Assembly: GCF_020921035.1 (NCBI RefSeq)
Contig: NC_063158.1
Coordinates: 23,670,178-23,734,177 of the forward strand
DNA from: Rhodamnia argentea
Lineage: Eukaryota; Streptophyta; Magnoliopsida; Myrtales; Myrtaceae
Length of the DNA: 64,000 bases
Direction: 5' to 3'
Shown here: positions 24,559-36,270 of the stretch, piece after piece
How positions within the stretch are numbered: position 1 is the stretch's first letter
Layout: each line of letters starts with the position of its first letter
Translations under genes and position numbers: made by a program
Notes under the pieces: model-generated
What the model saw: the letters and a program-made list of their open reading frames with translations, nothing else
What the model was told of the DNA's origin: nothing
Database searches by the model: none

Positions 24559-24945
24559 TTTTTGCCATGCGTTCATATGCCTTCCATGAGGTCGAGCAGC
24601 CAGGTTCAGCTTGAATGTTAGTCATGAACCCTTGATTAGTCAATCCGAGATCTCTAAAACCAAGGCCACCGCAATTCTGGACAACCTTTTTCAATTGGTT
24701 TATTTTTTATCACACGATCTCTCAATCAATGAGTTCTTTATGCAAAATACAAGATGATAATGTGTGAATCTGAGGTTGAGATTGCACTGTCCTTACAGCA
24801 CTGTCAGGAAAGCACCTCCCTATATTAAAACTCTTGTTCATGAAAAATTCGTCATAGTTTTCCATATTCGCAACAAACCCTTTTGGCAAGAAATTAGATG
24901 CATTTAACAGAAGTCGGGCAACTTGTAAGTTCCATTTCATACCGT
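24559..24945 (-). pseudogene. Probable scrambled LINE reverse-transcriptase remnants
   Basis: On the minus strand, 24590-24690 reads VQNCGGLGFRDLGLTNQG, close to the GGLGFRDLxxFNxALLAKQ signature of plant LINEs. About 24720-24840 reads CFPDSAV...QPQIHTLSSCILHKELI, resembling the KARYFPxSSFL...GRELI segment of the same proteins. The order is the reverse of an intact element, so two pieces are probably joined. A related copy of the second piece occurs on the minus strand at about 48497-48620. Assignment rests on short motif memory only. Confidence 0.35.
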
Positions 24946-25201
24946 GGACGGCTAGACCTTTGACTTTACGATCATTTCATGCCGTGGACGGTTAGACCTT
25001 ATGCATTTATTTGCGGGGGACCTCCATGCATTCAATCTTGTTCCACTTGTAAAGTTTGAAGGCCAGACGTATCGACCTATGGGGCAAGTCTGTATTTGCT
25101 CAATATTGTCGAACACCCCTCATGGAGCCGAAACCAAACGACTATAAGAATCAGTCCCAGGCCACAGCTCTGTAAAACAGCCCTTCACTCCCGAAAGAAA
25201 C

Positions 25202-27552
25202 ATGGATTTCCTCAGCAATGGGGTGTTCCTCTCGTTGTGCTCTCTGGTTCTGTCTCTTCTCTTAGCTCTTGCCGCCAAAATGCTGCACAAACTATGGTGG
25301 AGTCCAATTCGAACGCGAAGGGAAATGGCTGCCCAGGGAATCAGAGGTCCAGCTTACAGGTTCTTCCATGGAAGCATCAAAGAGATGCTTCAGATGAAGA
25401 GAGAAGCTTCCAGCAGACCCATGAGCCTTTCTCATGATATCTTCCCTTACGTCCAGCCTCACTTCCACAAGTGGGCTCAAACTTATGGTAAACAATAGTC
25501 TTGTAGTTGACACAATTTATCGGTGTTACGATCTCAAGATATCGTCTGCCAAGTACTTTCTGATCGCCAATTTGGTTGAGAGGATGCGACGTGCCATTTG
25601 AGAGGATTTGGATTTGTATTTCTTTTTAAGAACAGACTCATTTTTAACTCTTCACTATATGTCACTCATGAGAATTCAAAAATTTCCGCAGGGAGGAATT
25701 TCTTGGTGTGGCATGGCCCTCAAGCTTTCCTAGTTGTCTCGGATCTGGACATGGTCAAAGAGGTGCTTAATGATAAAGACCACGCTTTCTCAAAAATTTT
25801 CCTCCAAGACCAAGTGAAGAAGATTGTAGGCGATGGACTTGTGATATCCGAAGGTGAGCAATGGGCAAAGCACCGAAAGCTGGCGAATGCCGCTTTTCAC
25901 GGGGAAAGTCTGAAGGTACGGTTGAAACAACATATATATGCAAGCCATGTGTGCCTTGCTTCCAAAACTAATGGGACAGGAATCAGAATTAAGGAAGTAA
26001 TTTTGTGGGAGTGCATTGGACACATGAGAATGCCTTTCAAATTGTGCTTATGATGGAAAGCCCTTTCCTGTGGTATATAGAGTATGGTGCCGGCAATGGT
26101 GGACTGCGCTCATATGATGATCCAGAGATGGAGTGGTCGAGAATGCCAAGAGATCGATGTGTATGAAGAAGTTAAACTGTGCACATCGGATGCGATATCG
26201 AAAGCTGCTTTTGGGAGCAGCTACATTGAAGGCAAGAGTGTTTTCGAAACGTAGTCAAGTTGGGATCGACAATGGCAAAAGCTTCTTCACAAATAAGGTT
26301 ACCGGGAATCAGGTAACTGCTCTGTACACACATCTAATGGCAAAAGAGAAACCGAGAGAAAGGGAAAACTAAGATGTGAAGATGGAAGCTAGCAAAAACA
26401 ATCAGACATAGAACTAGGAATGATTTGCATTCTATGTCATGCACCTTTATGCAGAAATAGATTGTAAACCCCTAGAGTTCTTTTATCTCTTACTTACTCT
26501 GGCAGATGAACCAATTAATTTGGTTTTGTAATTCTCGCTTATACAGATTGTTATTGTTTCAGTAAAATCTGGAAACCGGCTTATGAGATTGAGGCAGAGA
26601 AACTTGAGAAAGGGTAACGGGAAGCTGTGTTAAAGATTATCGAAAGGAGACAACAGAAGATGAATTCCGGAGAGATGGAGAGCTATGAGAATGATTTCCT
26701 GGGGTTACTTTTAAAAGCTACGCACGATGTCGACGAGAGCAAGAAAATCACGTTCGATAATGTAATTGCTGAGTGCAAGACGTTCTATTCTGCTGGACAT
26801 GAAACCTTAAGCTCATTACTTGCATGGACAGTCCTCCTCCTAGCAATATACACTGATTGGCAACAAGAAGCAAGAAAGGAGGTGCTCGATGTCCTGGGAG
26901 ATCGAGATCCCGATTTTGATGGAATTACAAAGCTCAAGAAGGTAAGAATGTGATTGTCTAACAAATTCCACAGAAGACAGAGCTTCTAATTGTCTATTTC
27001 TGAAAGCTGTCTTGTAGGATGAACACATATTCTTCTACAGGAAAGAACGACACAAGCTTCTTTATCTTCTTGTTATTTCAGAGCATGTTCTTCTCCTCAT
27101 GAATGTCTGGCACTTGTGCGCAGATGGGCATGATAATAAATGAATCTCTCCGCTTATATCCTCCAGGAGTCGGTGTCCCTAGAAAAGTTACTAGGCAGGT
27201 AAACCTCGGTGATCTCATTCTTCCTGCAGGTATAATGGTGCACATACCAATCCTAAAGATTCACCATGACTCTAAAATTTGGGGAGATGATGCACATCTT
27301 TTCAAGCCAGAGAGATTCTCTGAAGGAGTTGCTAAGGCTACAAACAACAATCCAGCGATGTTCCTTCCCTTCGGTCTTGGACCCAGGAGTTGTGTTGGCC
27401 TGAATTTCGCGACAGTCGAAGCAAAAATTGTTCTTGCTATGATTCTGCGGCGATATACTTGCACTCTCTCCCCTGCTTACATCCACTCCCCTGTCGAGCT
27501 TCACAATTCTCGCCCTCAATATGGAGTTCAGGTTATCCTCAATGCAACATAG
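25202..27552 (+). pseudogene. CYP749-like cytochrome P450, copy C, complete but two lesions
   Basis: Five exons with consistent borders: 25202-25487, 25692-25915, 26081-26312, 26563-26941 and 27124-27552. Lengths and phases fit a P450 of about 516 residues. Visible parts are an N-terminal membrane anchor (FLSLCSLVLSLLLALA), the C-helix region (GEQWAKHRKLANAAF), the I-helix (SAGHETLSSLLAW), ESLRLYPP with ExxR, KPERF, and an intact heme loop LPFGLGPRSCVG. This matches CYP72-clan enzymes, nearest CYP749 in memory, which are ER-bound oxidases. Two lesions break it. One base is missing in exon 3 near 26249 (SVFE then stop; copy A keeps the base and reads VFENVVK). In exon 4, TTA is TAA at about 26614 (EKG-stop-REAV; copy A reads EKGLREAV). 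It could be a recent pseudogene, a null allele or a consensus error. Confidence 0.85.
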
Positions 27553-28530
27553 TGTGAACTGTGAAGATATATATGTGTAAGCGGGCCAAAAAAAGAGGAT
27601 GCATGTATGTCTGCTTTTGCTGTTTTAAGACTTAATAGAACTGGGACCGCCTGCCGATTCAATTGGCACAGATAGGTGCCTTTCCAGATTGAGATCGTGC
27701 AATTGGCCTCCTGATTGCATTCTCCTGTGATTGTTTTTCCCTATTTTTTATCGCATTTTCTCCTGTGATTGTTGAAGGATGTCCCACTTTCTGTTACCCA
27801 CACCATACTTTCGAGATATAAGAAGCATCATATTGTAACAATGCAGTGATTGCACGGAACCGAGATCATAACATTTTGAAGAAGTGATTCTCTTACGATC
27901 TCAGGAGTGCTCGATGGCCACAATACGGAGTCAAGTGATTCTCGACCCACAATGTGTATGCGTGCCTCAGTAGCAAACTCTATAAGAACTCATATAAAGC
28001 CGGCTGAAAGAAGGAATTTGTTTATTTACATGAGCGTCGTTAATCCACCACATGCGCAGACTAAGTACACAATTTTTTTCTCGAAACAATGGTCGAAAAA
28101 GTTCCATGATGTTGCCTACTTCCCATTCAAGAACTCATAACATCCAAATCTGCAACATGGACAAGTTTTGCAGGCTCTTGCATACCGATTTTGCGTACTT
28201 TTAGACATGACCAGACTGTAGGCCCAGGAGCAATCTTCAATTCCAAGATTGGTATTAGGAGACAAAAGCAAACTCAAACCCACAGCGAAAGCCTTTCCCT
28301 ATTTCAGTCTTACCTTTTACTTATCTGGGAGATTGGCAACTGTGACCTCAGGGCCAAAACCTTACTAAAGAAGAACTTCTGATTGCTAGAAGAAAGTTGT
28401 CAAATCAAGAATTACAAAACTTGTAGAGAAGATTTTGCAACATTGCAATTTCAAGATGAAGTTTCTACACAAGAAACATTTCTCAAGGAAGCATTTCTCC
28501 TTATTCTAGGAAAATCGACGCGATGGTGCT
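27553..28530. other. Intergenic DNA between P450 copy C and DUF4220 gene
   Basis: 27553-28030 is homologous to 14241-14680 and is the common 3' flank of the duplicated P450 segment. The remainder, to 28530, is the 3' flank of the minus-strand DUF4220 gene and presumably carries its 3' UTR. No further gene is seen. Confidence 0.5.
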
Positions 28531-30879
28531 TCACTTACCAATGATGAGCTTTGCTCTGGCATGGCCTTCATTGATCTGGAACTGCTCTCCAATACCAAAG
28601 TGAGCCATCAATAGCCAAACAAAAGTTACAAGCTCGCCACCCTTACTAAGTACCTGGGCATGCGTTTCGGCTCTGCAATGACTGGCTGCATATGACAACA
28701 GTTCCACCCATATCTTGCTCATGATCTTCCACTTAACTTCCTTTAGTTCAATCAGCTCTTTGGCCAAGATGCATCCATCGAACAACACGGATTTACTCCG
28801 ATCACCCTTCACATACACTGGTTTGACACTTGTGTCCACATCGTAAATCTCACTGCAAGCGTCCTTGAGTCTATCCTCATTTTCCTCTTCCTTGCGTTTC
28901 ATATTAGGAGCCGTTCCAATCCGCCGTCTGCTGAAGAACTTCGTGGCCTCGGCGCAGGTGTCTCGGAACCTAATCTGGCCGATACCCACAACACCCGACA
29001 TCATCTTGGGTTGCTTCACTAGAAGATACAACATGTAGTCCGATAGGATCTTACTGAATATCCTATACTTTCGGTCATCATTGCTGGGGCCCTCATCTTT
29101 CTGGTAGCAGATCTCTGTAGCAATGTGCCACAATAGAAGACTACGGTCATACTCGACTTCCTCAACATATTGCATTAAATGGGAATAGTCTTGCGTCCAC
29201 TCGCTGTCCTGGAGAACCCATTCACCTCGTGCCTCGCATATCTTTTTGGCCGTCTCAGCGTCGTCTGCGAACGATGCCTTGCCTTTCAACTCCTCGAATA
29301 TAAACTCCCAAAGCTCCTTGATGAAGGCATTCTCGAACACATATTTGATTTCGTCGAAAATGTCTGCTATTCCCAGTTTATTGGTGATAAAACCGAAGAT
29401 AGTTCCCAAAACGTGAGCGATACGATCAAACATGTAGCCCAAACACAAGCAACTAGAAATTGATTCACCAATGGAGCTCAGACAGGACATTACCATTCCC
29501 ACAACATAGCATGGAAAACTTACGATTTTACTGAAACAGCTGCTCAAGCACCCCCGCGGTTTGGGTATTCCTCTTGGACGCTCTTTCAGACAATAGGATA
29601 GCAGGTTGTACGCCGAGATGGTCTCAGACCACCTTCGGAATGGTACTCGTGTTTTGAACACATCATATTCGACACTGCCTATTCGACATTTAGTTATGCC
29701 CAAATCCTTCCTCAGGTCCATTATAGAGAGGAATGGTGCACCAAAGTATCTATCGAACAGGGTCGAAAGTCGGGATCTTTTCTTGATGTTTTTTAGGGTA
29801 GCAACAGTCCAATCAGAGAAAATGGCCATAAAAAGAGCTATTGCATCGAGAGCAATAGCCCCATAGAGCAAGCAGTAGGTAATTCTGACATCAAATCTAT
29901 GGAATCCATTCTTCTTCAGGCAGGTGAACAACACGAGAGCTACCGCAATATTTGCAAAGGCAATGAATCGAAAAATATAACCAATCACAGAATGTACCAC
30001 CCGCACTTTTGTGTAGAGGACCTCATACATGAAGTTGAGCTCGACCGCGATGACTCTTAGAGCATCCTCTGGAGTCCTGTGCTGGAAAAACTGCCGGCTC
30101 TCGTGCCGCTCGCGAAAGCTGAAGATGAGATCGACAATTAGACCCCGGAAGATATTAAAGAAGTAATAAGCATGCATGATGACCTCGCTCTCAGAAAGAG
30201 TCCCTTCTTTTGCGCCCTCATAGCTCATGGTCTTAGATTCTCTGTCGGGTTCTCCGGTGATCGTGATTTTGGCTGGGAGTTTGGCATCCTTCCGTGACGA
30301 GTACTCATCCATAAGCTTTGCATAGTTTGGACCCGGATCAGGTTCTTTGAGCATGGATTCCTTGAAACTCTCCAAGCTTGCAAGATACAATGCTCTAGTC
30401 CTCTCTGCATACTTGATCAACCCAGCAACAAGCATCAGTATGGTCGGGACTAATAGCTTGTTATGGGGCAATGTCTGGAGGAATACATAGCCCGCAGCAA
30501 AAACTTGAAAAAGAAGGCCGAGCAAGTGCCGGAGCCAGAGGGCATTATCTTCTAGGGCAAAGGCAGTAATCGTGTCCGGGCCGCCAAGATGCACCAGAAG
30601 GAAAGGTGCCCAGAATGCCAAGAGATCTCCGTTGTCGGCCAGAGCAGAGTCATTCCCTTGGCTGTTGGAAATGAGTCCCACCGCAAATGCAGCGGCCCAA
30701 TCAGCAAGCAAGTAAGCCGACCAGACTACGAACATCATGAACATGTTGGTCGTCCTCTTCCTGAACGGCGCAAAGAAGATGAGGATGGTCTGAAGAGAGA
30801 GGCTCAAGATGATGAAGCCCCTGAGGTTCCATGTGTCCCAAACCTTCCGGATGCTCTCCGGAATGGGATCAAAAGCCAT
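28531..30879 (-). CDS. DUF4220/DUF594 membrane protein
   Basis: A single open exon of 782 residues from the first ATG (MAFDPIPESI); upstream in-frame codons lack an ATG. N-terminal hydrophobic segments (about residues 21-38 and 47-70) and FWAPFLLVHLGGPDTITAFALEDN (about 89-112) mark DUF4220. Further membrane spans lie near 115-150 and 300-370. DUF594 is at the C-terminus (VLFDGCILAKELIELK, then WVELLSYAASHC and KGGELVTFVWLLMAHFGIGEQF). The family is plant-specific, usually intronless and expanded in clusters, and its molecular function is not established. A Cys-rich hydrophobic stretch (about 465-500) is unusual. The paralogue at 52433 has the same layout but is 95 residues shorter. Regulation cannot be read; the likely 5' leader lies in 30880-31480. 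Confidence 0.92.
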   Translation of the reverse strand: MAFDPIPESIRKVWDTWNLRGFIILSLSLQTILIFFAPFRKRTTNMFMMFVVWSAYLLADWAAAFAVGLISNSQGNDSALADNGDLLAFWAPFLLVHLGGPDTITAFALEDNALWLRHLLGLLFQVFAAGYVFLQTLPHNKLLVPTILMLVAGLIKYAERTRALYLASLESFKESMLKEPDPGPNYAKLMDEYSSRKDAKLPAKITITGEPDRESKTMSYEGAKEGTLSESEVIMHAYYFFNIFRGLIVDLIFSFRERHESRQFFQHRTPEDALRVIAVELNFMYEVLYTKVRVVHSVIGYIFRFIAFANIAVALVLFTCLKKNGFHRFDVRITYCLLYGAIALDAIALFMAIFSDWTVATLKNIKKRSRLSTLFDRYFGAPFLSIMDLRKDLGITKCRIGSVEYDVFKTRVPFRRWSETISAYNLLSYCLKERPRGIPKPRGCLSSCFSKIVSFPCYVVGMVMSCLSSIGESISSCLCLGYMFDRIAHVLGTIFGFITNKLGIADIFDEIKYVFENAFIKELWEFIFEELKGKASFADDAETAKKICEARGEWVLQDSEWTQDYSHLMQYVEEVEYDRSLLLWHIATEICYQKDEGPSNDDRKYRIFSKILSDYMLYLLVKQPKMMSGVVGIGQIRFRDTCAEATKFFSRRRIGTAPNMKRKEEENEDRLKDACSEIYDVDTSVKPVYVKGDRSKSVLFDGCILAKELIELKEVKWKIMSKIWVELLSYAASHCRAETHAQVLSKGGELVTFVWLLMAHFGIGEQFQINEGHARAKLIIGK

Positions 30880-32313
30880 GTTCCCTCTTCTGATTGCTTG
30901 AAGTCGAACCTTTCTAACAACCTCCCTCAAGCAAATCAAGTTTCAATCTTTTTGGAAAAAGAAATCCGGGAAACTCAAAGGCAGGAGAAGAAAAGGTCAG
31001 TAGTCTGAGAATCAAGAAAACAGAGATCTTTTTTCCTGAGGCATTGATCACTCAGCCATACTTGGTGAACACTTGCTTCCCAATTTGCAGGTCAACGCAA
31101 GCATACCCAGCATCTCTTTCTTTTTCCACTAAAGTTAAAAGCTAAAATAATCCATAAAAACAATGACTTCACATGGCAAGTCTCCCAAAAGACACTGCAA
31201 GATAGAAAATAGAAGCTACAAAGAATAACCCATCACTTTGTCTTTCAGGATGAAGCACGCGATGGACTGGAAACCGTCTCAGAATTGGTTGGAACAGTGC
31301 ACAAAACGAGTAAACAATGACTCGACTAACCTTTTTGTTGTGCAGAGGGCAAGTCTCCCAAGATCTGCCGACAAAATGAACAGCTTGCTCAAGAATTTCG
31401 CTGTTCTCTCTCTCTTCTGCTCGACCAGAAAGGCCTCAACTTGTGCTTGTTTTAATAAGGTCGAAGGCCATCGCCGTTCACATTTCTAACTCCTCTTTAC
31501 CTCTCCCTAAAGGGTATGGCACAGATGACAGAACCAGCTAGAAAAGCACGTGAAGTATTTTACATTTGCAGCTGAAGTGATTACAGTGCCAGTGCCGTGA
31601 TTTATTACTATTTTTTATTGGTGGTAGGCAATCATTTTTAAGAAAAATATTTTTTAAATCGATCGTTTTCGTGAAACAGACGAGCAGCGAAAAATATTTT
31701 CGGCTTATTATATATACGGTGAGTTAATCTTTCTTGCTGTGTTGAGGCACGAATCACAAAGTACCTAGTGAACAGGACAACAAACATGTCCCACCCAACA
31801 TTTTCTTTTGCAAGTCGTCATCATCAGAGAGAAAATAAATGTCTTTATATCCAGGATTCAACTCAGGTGAGAAGAAAGAATTCTCCATCTTAAATCTTCT
31901 CAACCTCGGATTAAATGGGCGACCTTCGAGGAAATCTATGAATAGGAAGTTCAGAACCATGGTTTGACCATTCAAAATTGGATGTACCCTACCCATGATC
32001 TCCCTGTTTGTTGTCTGTATGAAGAGCAAATCTCCGCACAAAATACAAATTTGGAGTAATTAATCAGGTCACCACCATTTATCTGATGCGCCAACTCTTA
32101 AATTCTTCATTATCATCGGGCCAACTGCCTTAGCATTTAAAAAAATTTGCTTTCCATGTGAAAAGTTGCAACTTTCAATGGCTTTTTTAAGGTATCTTTC
32201 AAGGCTTTGAAAGAAACGAGCATATTCATTAATCATATCAGAACTCCAGAATTGCTTTTCTGGGTAAGCATCCTTGGAGGCATTTCATCTGACAGCATAC
32301 AGAATCAAGTGCA
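30880..32313. other. Divergent spacer between DUF4220 and NBS-only genes
   Basis: It holds the upstream regions of both flanking genes, which point away from each other. Part of 31240-31490 may be untranslated leader of the minus-strand gene. A short GAAAAATATTTT foldback-like piece lies near 31640-31710. An open minus-strand frame at 31754-32041 matches no family I recognise and is weak as a gene. Confidence 0.45.
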
Positions 32314-33537
32314 ATGCCTCCAGATGGTGATGCCTCTCTCCTTCCACAACCACTTGAAGAAGAAATGAGGAATGATTCAGGAGTCAGTATGGCTCTACAG
32401 ATCGAGCAGTACCTGCTGGAGAAGTTCGAAGCTGGGCTTGAAACTAGAGACAAGAGTGGCTCCAAAAGTGCATTGTACAGCCACTTCCGGGAGCTGAAGG
32501 AACTGCTTGGAGATGAACTCCACTCAGCTTCATGCGAGGGAAAATCCATCAGGGACAATCTCTATTACCTCAATGATGTCCTTACCGACTGCCGGACACT
32601 GTTGAAGAAGCAGATTCTGTCCAAATACAGAATTAAGAGGAGCCTGGACAAGATCAAGGAGGAACTTGTGCGGAATTCAGGTACCGGCTGGAGCAGTGAT
32701 ACTACTCAGGATAGCAATGGTGGAAGCTCAATGAAGAGTCGTGAAGTTTCCGGTCCAATTCCTCTGCAAGCAGATTCCGTGAAGGGATTTGCCAGTGAAA
32801 TGGAGTTACTGGAATCTCTGTGCAAGAAACCAAGCTCCAACGAATTCAAGGCGATTGGCGTGGTGGGGAAAGGAGGGATTGGCAAAACAACTCTATGCCA
32901 ATTGTTCTTCAGCAACGCACAAAAGAGTAGAGAGTTCATTCCTAGAATTTGGGCGAGCTTGTCCAGACAGCCTACTGAGAATTCCGGAAAAAAGGCAGAA
33001 ATTGTCAAGGCAGTGTTGTTCCAGCTAGGTGTTGAAGAGGAAGTCAGCGATATGGAAGCTAATTCTACGTCTGTGGATCATAAACTAAGTGCTCTCGTCG
33101 CTTTACTCCACAAGCATCTGTGGGGGAAGAAGTATCCGATTGTCTTGGATGGCGTTCACAATGCAGACGATGAATGGTATTCTGATTTGGGCTCGAGCTT
33201 AAGCAAGGGGGCTCACTGGGGTCTCCGCCTTGCGCACGGATTGCCGAAAGGGTACGGCGGGAGAGTCATTGTCACATGTAGGAACGAGGAGATGGCCAGG
33301 AAAATGGTTGGAGAGGACAATCTGCACCAGATAATGCCACTTTCGGATCCTAAAATTTGCTGGGCGATATTCGAGAATTCAACCAAGCAACAAGGAAAGC
33401 AAATTGATTCTACCAAAGAGGAAGAGCTGAAGAAGGATATCGAGAATAAATGTGCTGGCCTCCCCGTAGCTGCCAAACTAATGCGTCAAATGTATGAACC
33501 AACAACTTCAGCAGCACCAGCAAACTCAACTCCATGA
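32314..33537 (+). CDS. NBS-only NLR-like P-loop protein ending after GLPL
   Basis: A single-exon protein of 407 residues. Residues 25-120 are helical and charged, possibly a coiled coil. NB-ARC motifs follow in order: P-loop GVVGKGGIGKTTL (182-194), RNBS-A-like FIPRIWASLSRQP (208-220), kinase-2 KYPIVLDGVHN (273-283), RNBS-B GGRVIVTCRNEEMA (315-328) and GLPL CAGLPVAAKLM (380-390). It stops 17 residues after GLPL, so it lacks ARC2, winged helix, MHD and LRRs. This length and ending match a small plant family of P-loop proteins typified, from memory, by Arabidopsis At5g45490 and At4g19060, so it is not simply a truncated NLR. Kinase-2 has LDG where most NLRs, and the paralogue at 44717, have LDD. 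It converges on the winged-helix/LRR gene at 36271. Confidence 0.88.
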   Translation: MPPDGDASLLPQPLEEEMRNDSGVSMALQIEQYLLEKFEAGLETRDKSGSKSALYSHFRELKELLGDELHSASCEGKSIRDNLYYLNDVLTDCRTLLKKQILSKYRIKRSLDKIKEELVRNSGTGWSSDTTQDSNGGSSMKSREVSGPIPLQADSVKGFASEMELLESLCKKPSSNEFKAIGVVGKGGIGKTTLCQLFFSNAQKSREFIPRIWASLSRQPTENSGKKAEIVKAVLFQLGVEEEVSDMEANSTSVDHKLSALVALLHKHLWGKKYPIVLDGVHNADDEWYSDLGSSLSKGAHWGLRLAHGLPKGYGGRVIVTCRNEEMARKMVGEDNLHQIMPLSDPKICWAIFENSTKQQGKQIDSTKEEELKKDIENKCAGLPVAAKLMRQMYEPTTSAAPANSTP

Positions 33538-36270
33538 CAGTAGTGAGACTGAATTGAAATTTTGTGCTCCTTGCAAAGCTTGTTTATTACTGTGTAGAGT
33601 TCGTATAATTTGGGCATTCAATCAATTATTTGCAGCAAGAATATCGATCAGTAAATTACATGTTGGATTCTACCTCGTATTGCATCTAGGGCTCTCCGGT
33701 TATCTTATTCCACAACAAAAATAATGACCACTACCCCGGTGTTTATGCTTCGGTAACACAAGGGCCAAAATCTCTGTACTCTCAAGTAGCAAGTTTTTCA
33801 GCAGTTCTGAATAAGAATCCTACAAGTCTGAATGAATGAACCATGTAACTAAATCTAATCTTCTGCGATCAACATTCTGCTAAAGATTGATGCACATAAG
33901 ACACGCTGAAAGTTTTTGGGTCCTGATGAGGAGTTCCAATGCGCTCACATTATACAGATCTAGTACACATACAACATTGGTTTGCTCTCGTTTAAAAGCT
34001 ACTCGACACTAGACATGTGCCTAAAAAACTTCATTATTCTGTTCTCCATGATCGACTATGGTTGCCAGGGTATGAAGTTATTTATAAACAGCTTGAGATG
34101 CGAACATCTTTTCTCGATTATATAAAGTGGGAAATCTCTTAAAAAAAGAAATTTATGGTTGTGTGGCATTCTGGTAGTAGCAAGAGAAATTGATCACAAC
34201 TTGGCAGGAATCTCCAAAGTCCATACAAAGCGAAGTCATGAGAAACTGTGCACTTTCTGAAGACTTTGTTTCTAACTTCCTCTGCCCTACCTTGATGATC
34301 ATCTGCAGGATTTCTACTCACAGTACCTGAAGAAATTGTCTTATGACATGATGCTCATGGTGGCTTTGACTGGTGAGATGGATCAAATGCGAACATCTTC
34401 AATTGCTTCGAGCACGTGTATTACCCTGCTGCTTGAAACTTTTAACCAACAGATCGACATGGTTGACTCTAGATGGATGATGCTGTAACTTTTTAGCTGA
34501 TGTATCCTCTCAGATGTGCAATACAGCCCTCTGGAAAGTCTGGTTTTAAGAGTGCTCCTCATTTTGAGGAATTTGAACCAGGAGAGTTTCCTTTGTGGTT
34601 CAAAACAGAGCTTATCGAATGAAAAGGTGCAATAAAATATATCATTTGCATTACAATAGGTTCATTTACATGAGCCTGATGTCCTAAGCACGCACCAGAA
34701 AATGGAATGTGGGGTCCGATACGGATGTATATGATTTGGATTATTTCTTTTCAGGGAAAATTTCAATTAGGGTCTGAAGTGGCTACTAATCAATTTTCGG
34801 AAGAGAACATTGCAGTACCTTAACATGGAAGACATCAAGACCGATGTTACACAGGAGGTTTCCTGCTGGAAACAATCAGGAGTATAGTTGTGTACTTCAT
34901 CTTTTCGAAACATACCGACCCATATGGTACTACATTCAAAGGTCAAGGTGAATTGGAAAATGAAATCATCTCAAACAGTGCAAATTGTTTGCATAGCTGT
35001 AACTGTAAGCAAGCCACTAGAACCTGACAACTAATTGCCAATTCTTATCAAATCCCTTACTCTTTCAGTTACTGCTTCCTCTCTATTCTCACGTAGCAGC
35101 ATCCTGCTCCTCCCAACTATATGTTTTGCGAGTCTTTCTCGACAAATTTTGGTTCAAATGAGTCTCCACTTTGGCAGGGTCGTATTGTCCCCCAAAGTGC
35201 AGCTCTGTGCTTTTGACAAACCAAAATTTCTTGACTTTTTAATGAGACCCAGAAGAAGAAATTGCTGAAGTCTGCATACCGTCTCATGTGAGCATTTGCT
35301 GCTCAAAGTAACTTTAGGAACATATAATTAAGAAATTGTGACTAGTGAATGAGCATATGTCCTCAGGACTGATAATGGCCACTGTGAAATCCATATTAGG
35401 GGAGTCCTTGTTCTCACAGTTAACCAGTTATTATCAGGCAGCATATATCTAAGTGTGTAGCTTACAGCATATATCTAAGTGTGTAGCTTACAGATAATCA
35501 CCGAGATTAGCACTCAGAAAGTTAGCAGCTTCACAAAGTGAATGCAAAGTATTCCCTGCAGGAAAACTATGTAAGGTGGACGTGAATACAAAGCCAAACC
35601 ACCCACAGATTTTATCTCATGCAGCATAACTTAGAAACAAGGAATAATCAAAACTGCTTGACTGATCAGACAAATACAAAAATCAATGTGGTCTAGCAGT
35701 TTCTGAATCCTGCAACTGATGATGGCTGATGTCTGAACAAAAGCCAAAGAATTCCCTGACAGGAGAACTATGTAAGGTGGACATGAATACGAAGCCAAAC
35801 CATCCAGAGAGATTTTATCTCATGCAGCAAATTTAGGTGTCAACACTTAGAAACAGGCAGCAATCAAAACTGCTTCATTGATCAGACGATACAACAACCA
35901 ATGTTGTCTAGCAGTAATCCTGCAACTGATGATGACTGATAGCTGAACAAAAGCCTTAGATGCGTCAAGTGCTGCTGCGACAAAGTATGAACTAATCAAT
36001 AAGCATAGTTATCCAGTTTGCTAAAAAAACGATGGGGTCTCCTTTTCACTTGGAGTGATGGAATTCCATGTATCTCCTGAGACCAAGCAAGATTTCTTCT
36101 CTCTCTGAATTTGACTGAAAGTTTCCCATCAACTGTAAAGGTGAAAGACTTTCATTGCATCAACAGAATGTGAACAAAGCAAAATGATACTCAAAATTAC
36201 AAACATAATCCTTGATGGTCATCTGGCAGTCCACATCTACCAGGAATGTGCACAATCGAACCAAGAACTA
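33538..36270. other. Spacer between convergent NBS-only and LRR genes, with tandem duplications
   Basis: No protein gene is recognised. Two tandem duplications are visible: a 26-bp unit (GCATATATCTAAGTGTGTAG and six more bases) repeated at about 35440-35492, and a segment of roughly 200 bp present twice in a row at about 35548-35745 and 35746-35958. The region should contain the 3' UTRs of both genes. Confidence 0.55.
35548..35958. repeat. Tandem duplication, about 200-bp unit x2
   Basis: Both copies share ACTATGTAAGGTGGAC, GCCAAACCA, TTTTATCTCATGCAGCA, CAAAACTGCTT and CCTGCAACTGATGATG in the same order and spacing, with scattered differences and small indels. It lies 3' of the minus-strand winged-helix/LRR gene, perhaps in its 3' UTR. 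Confidence 0.75.
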
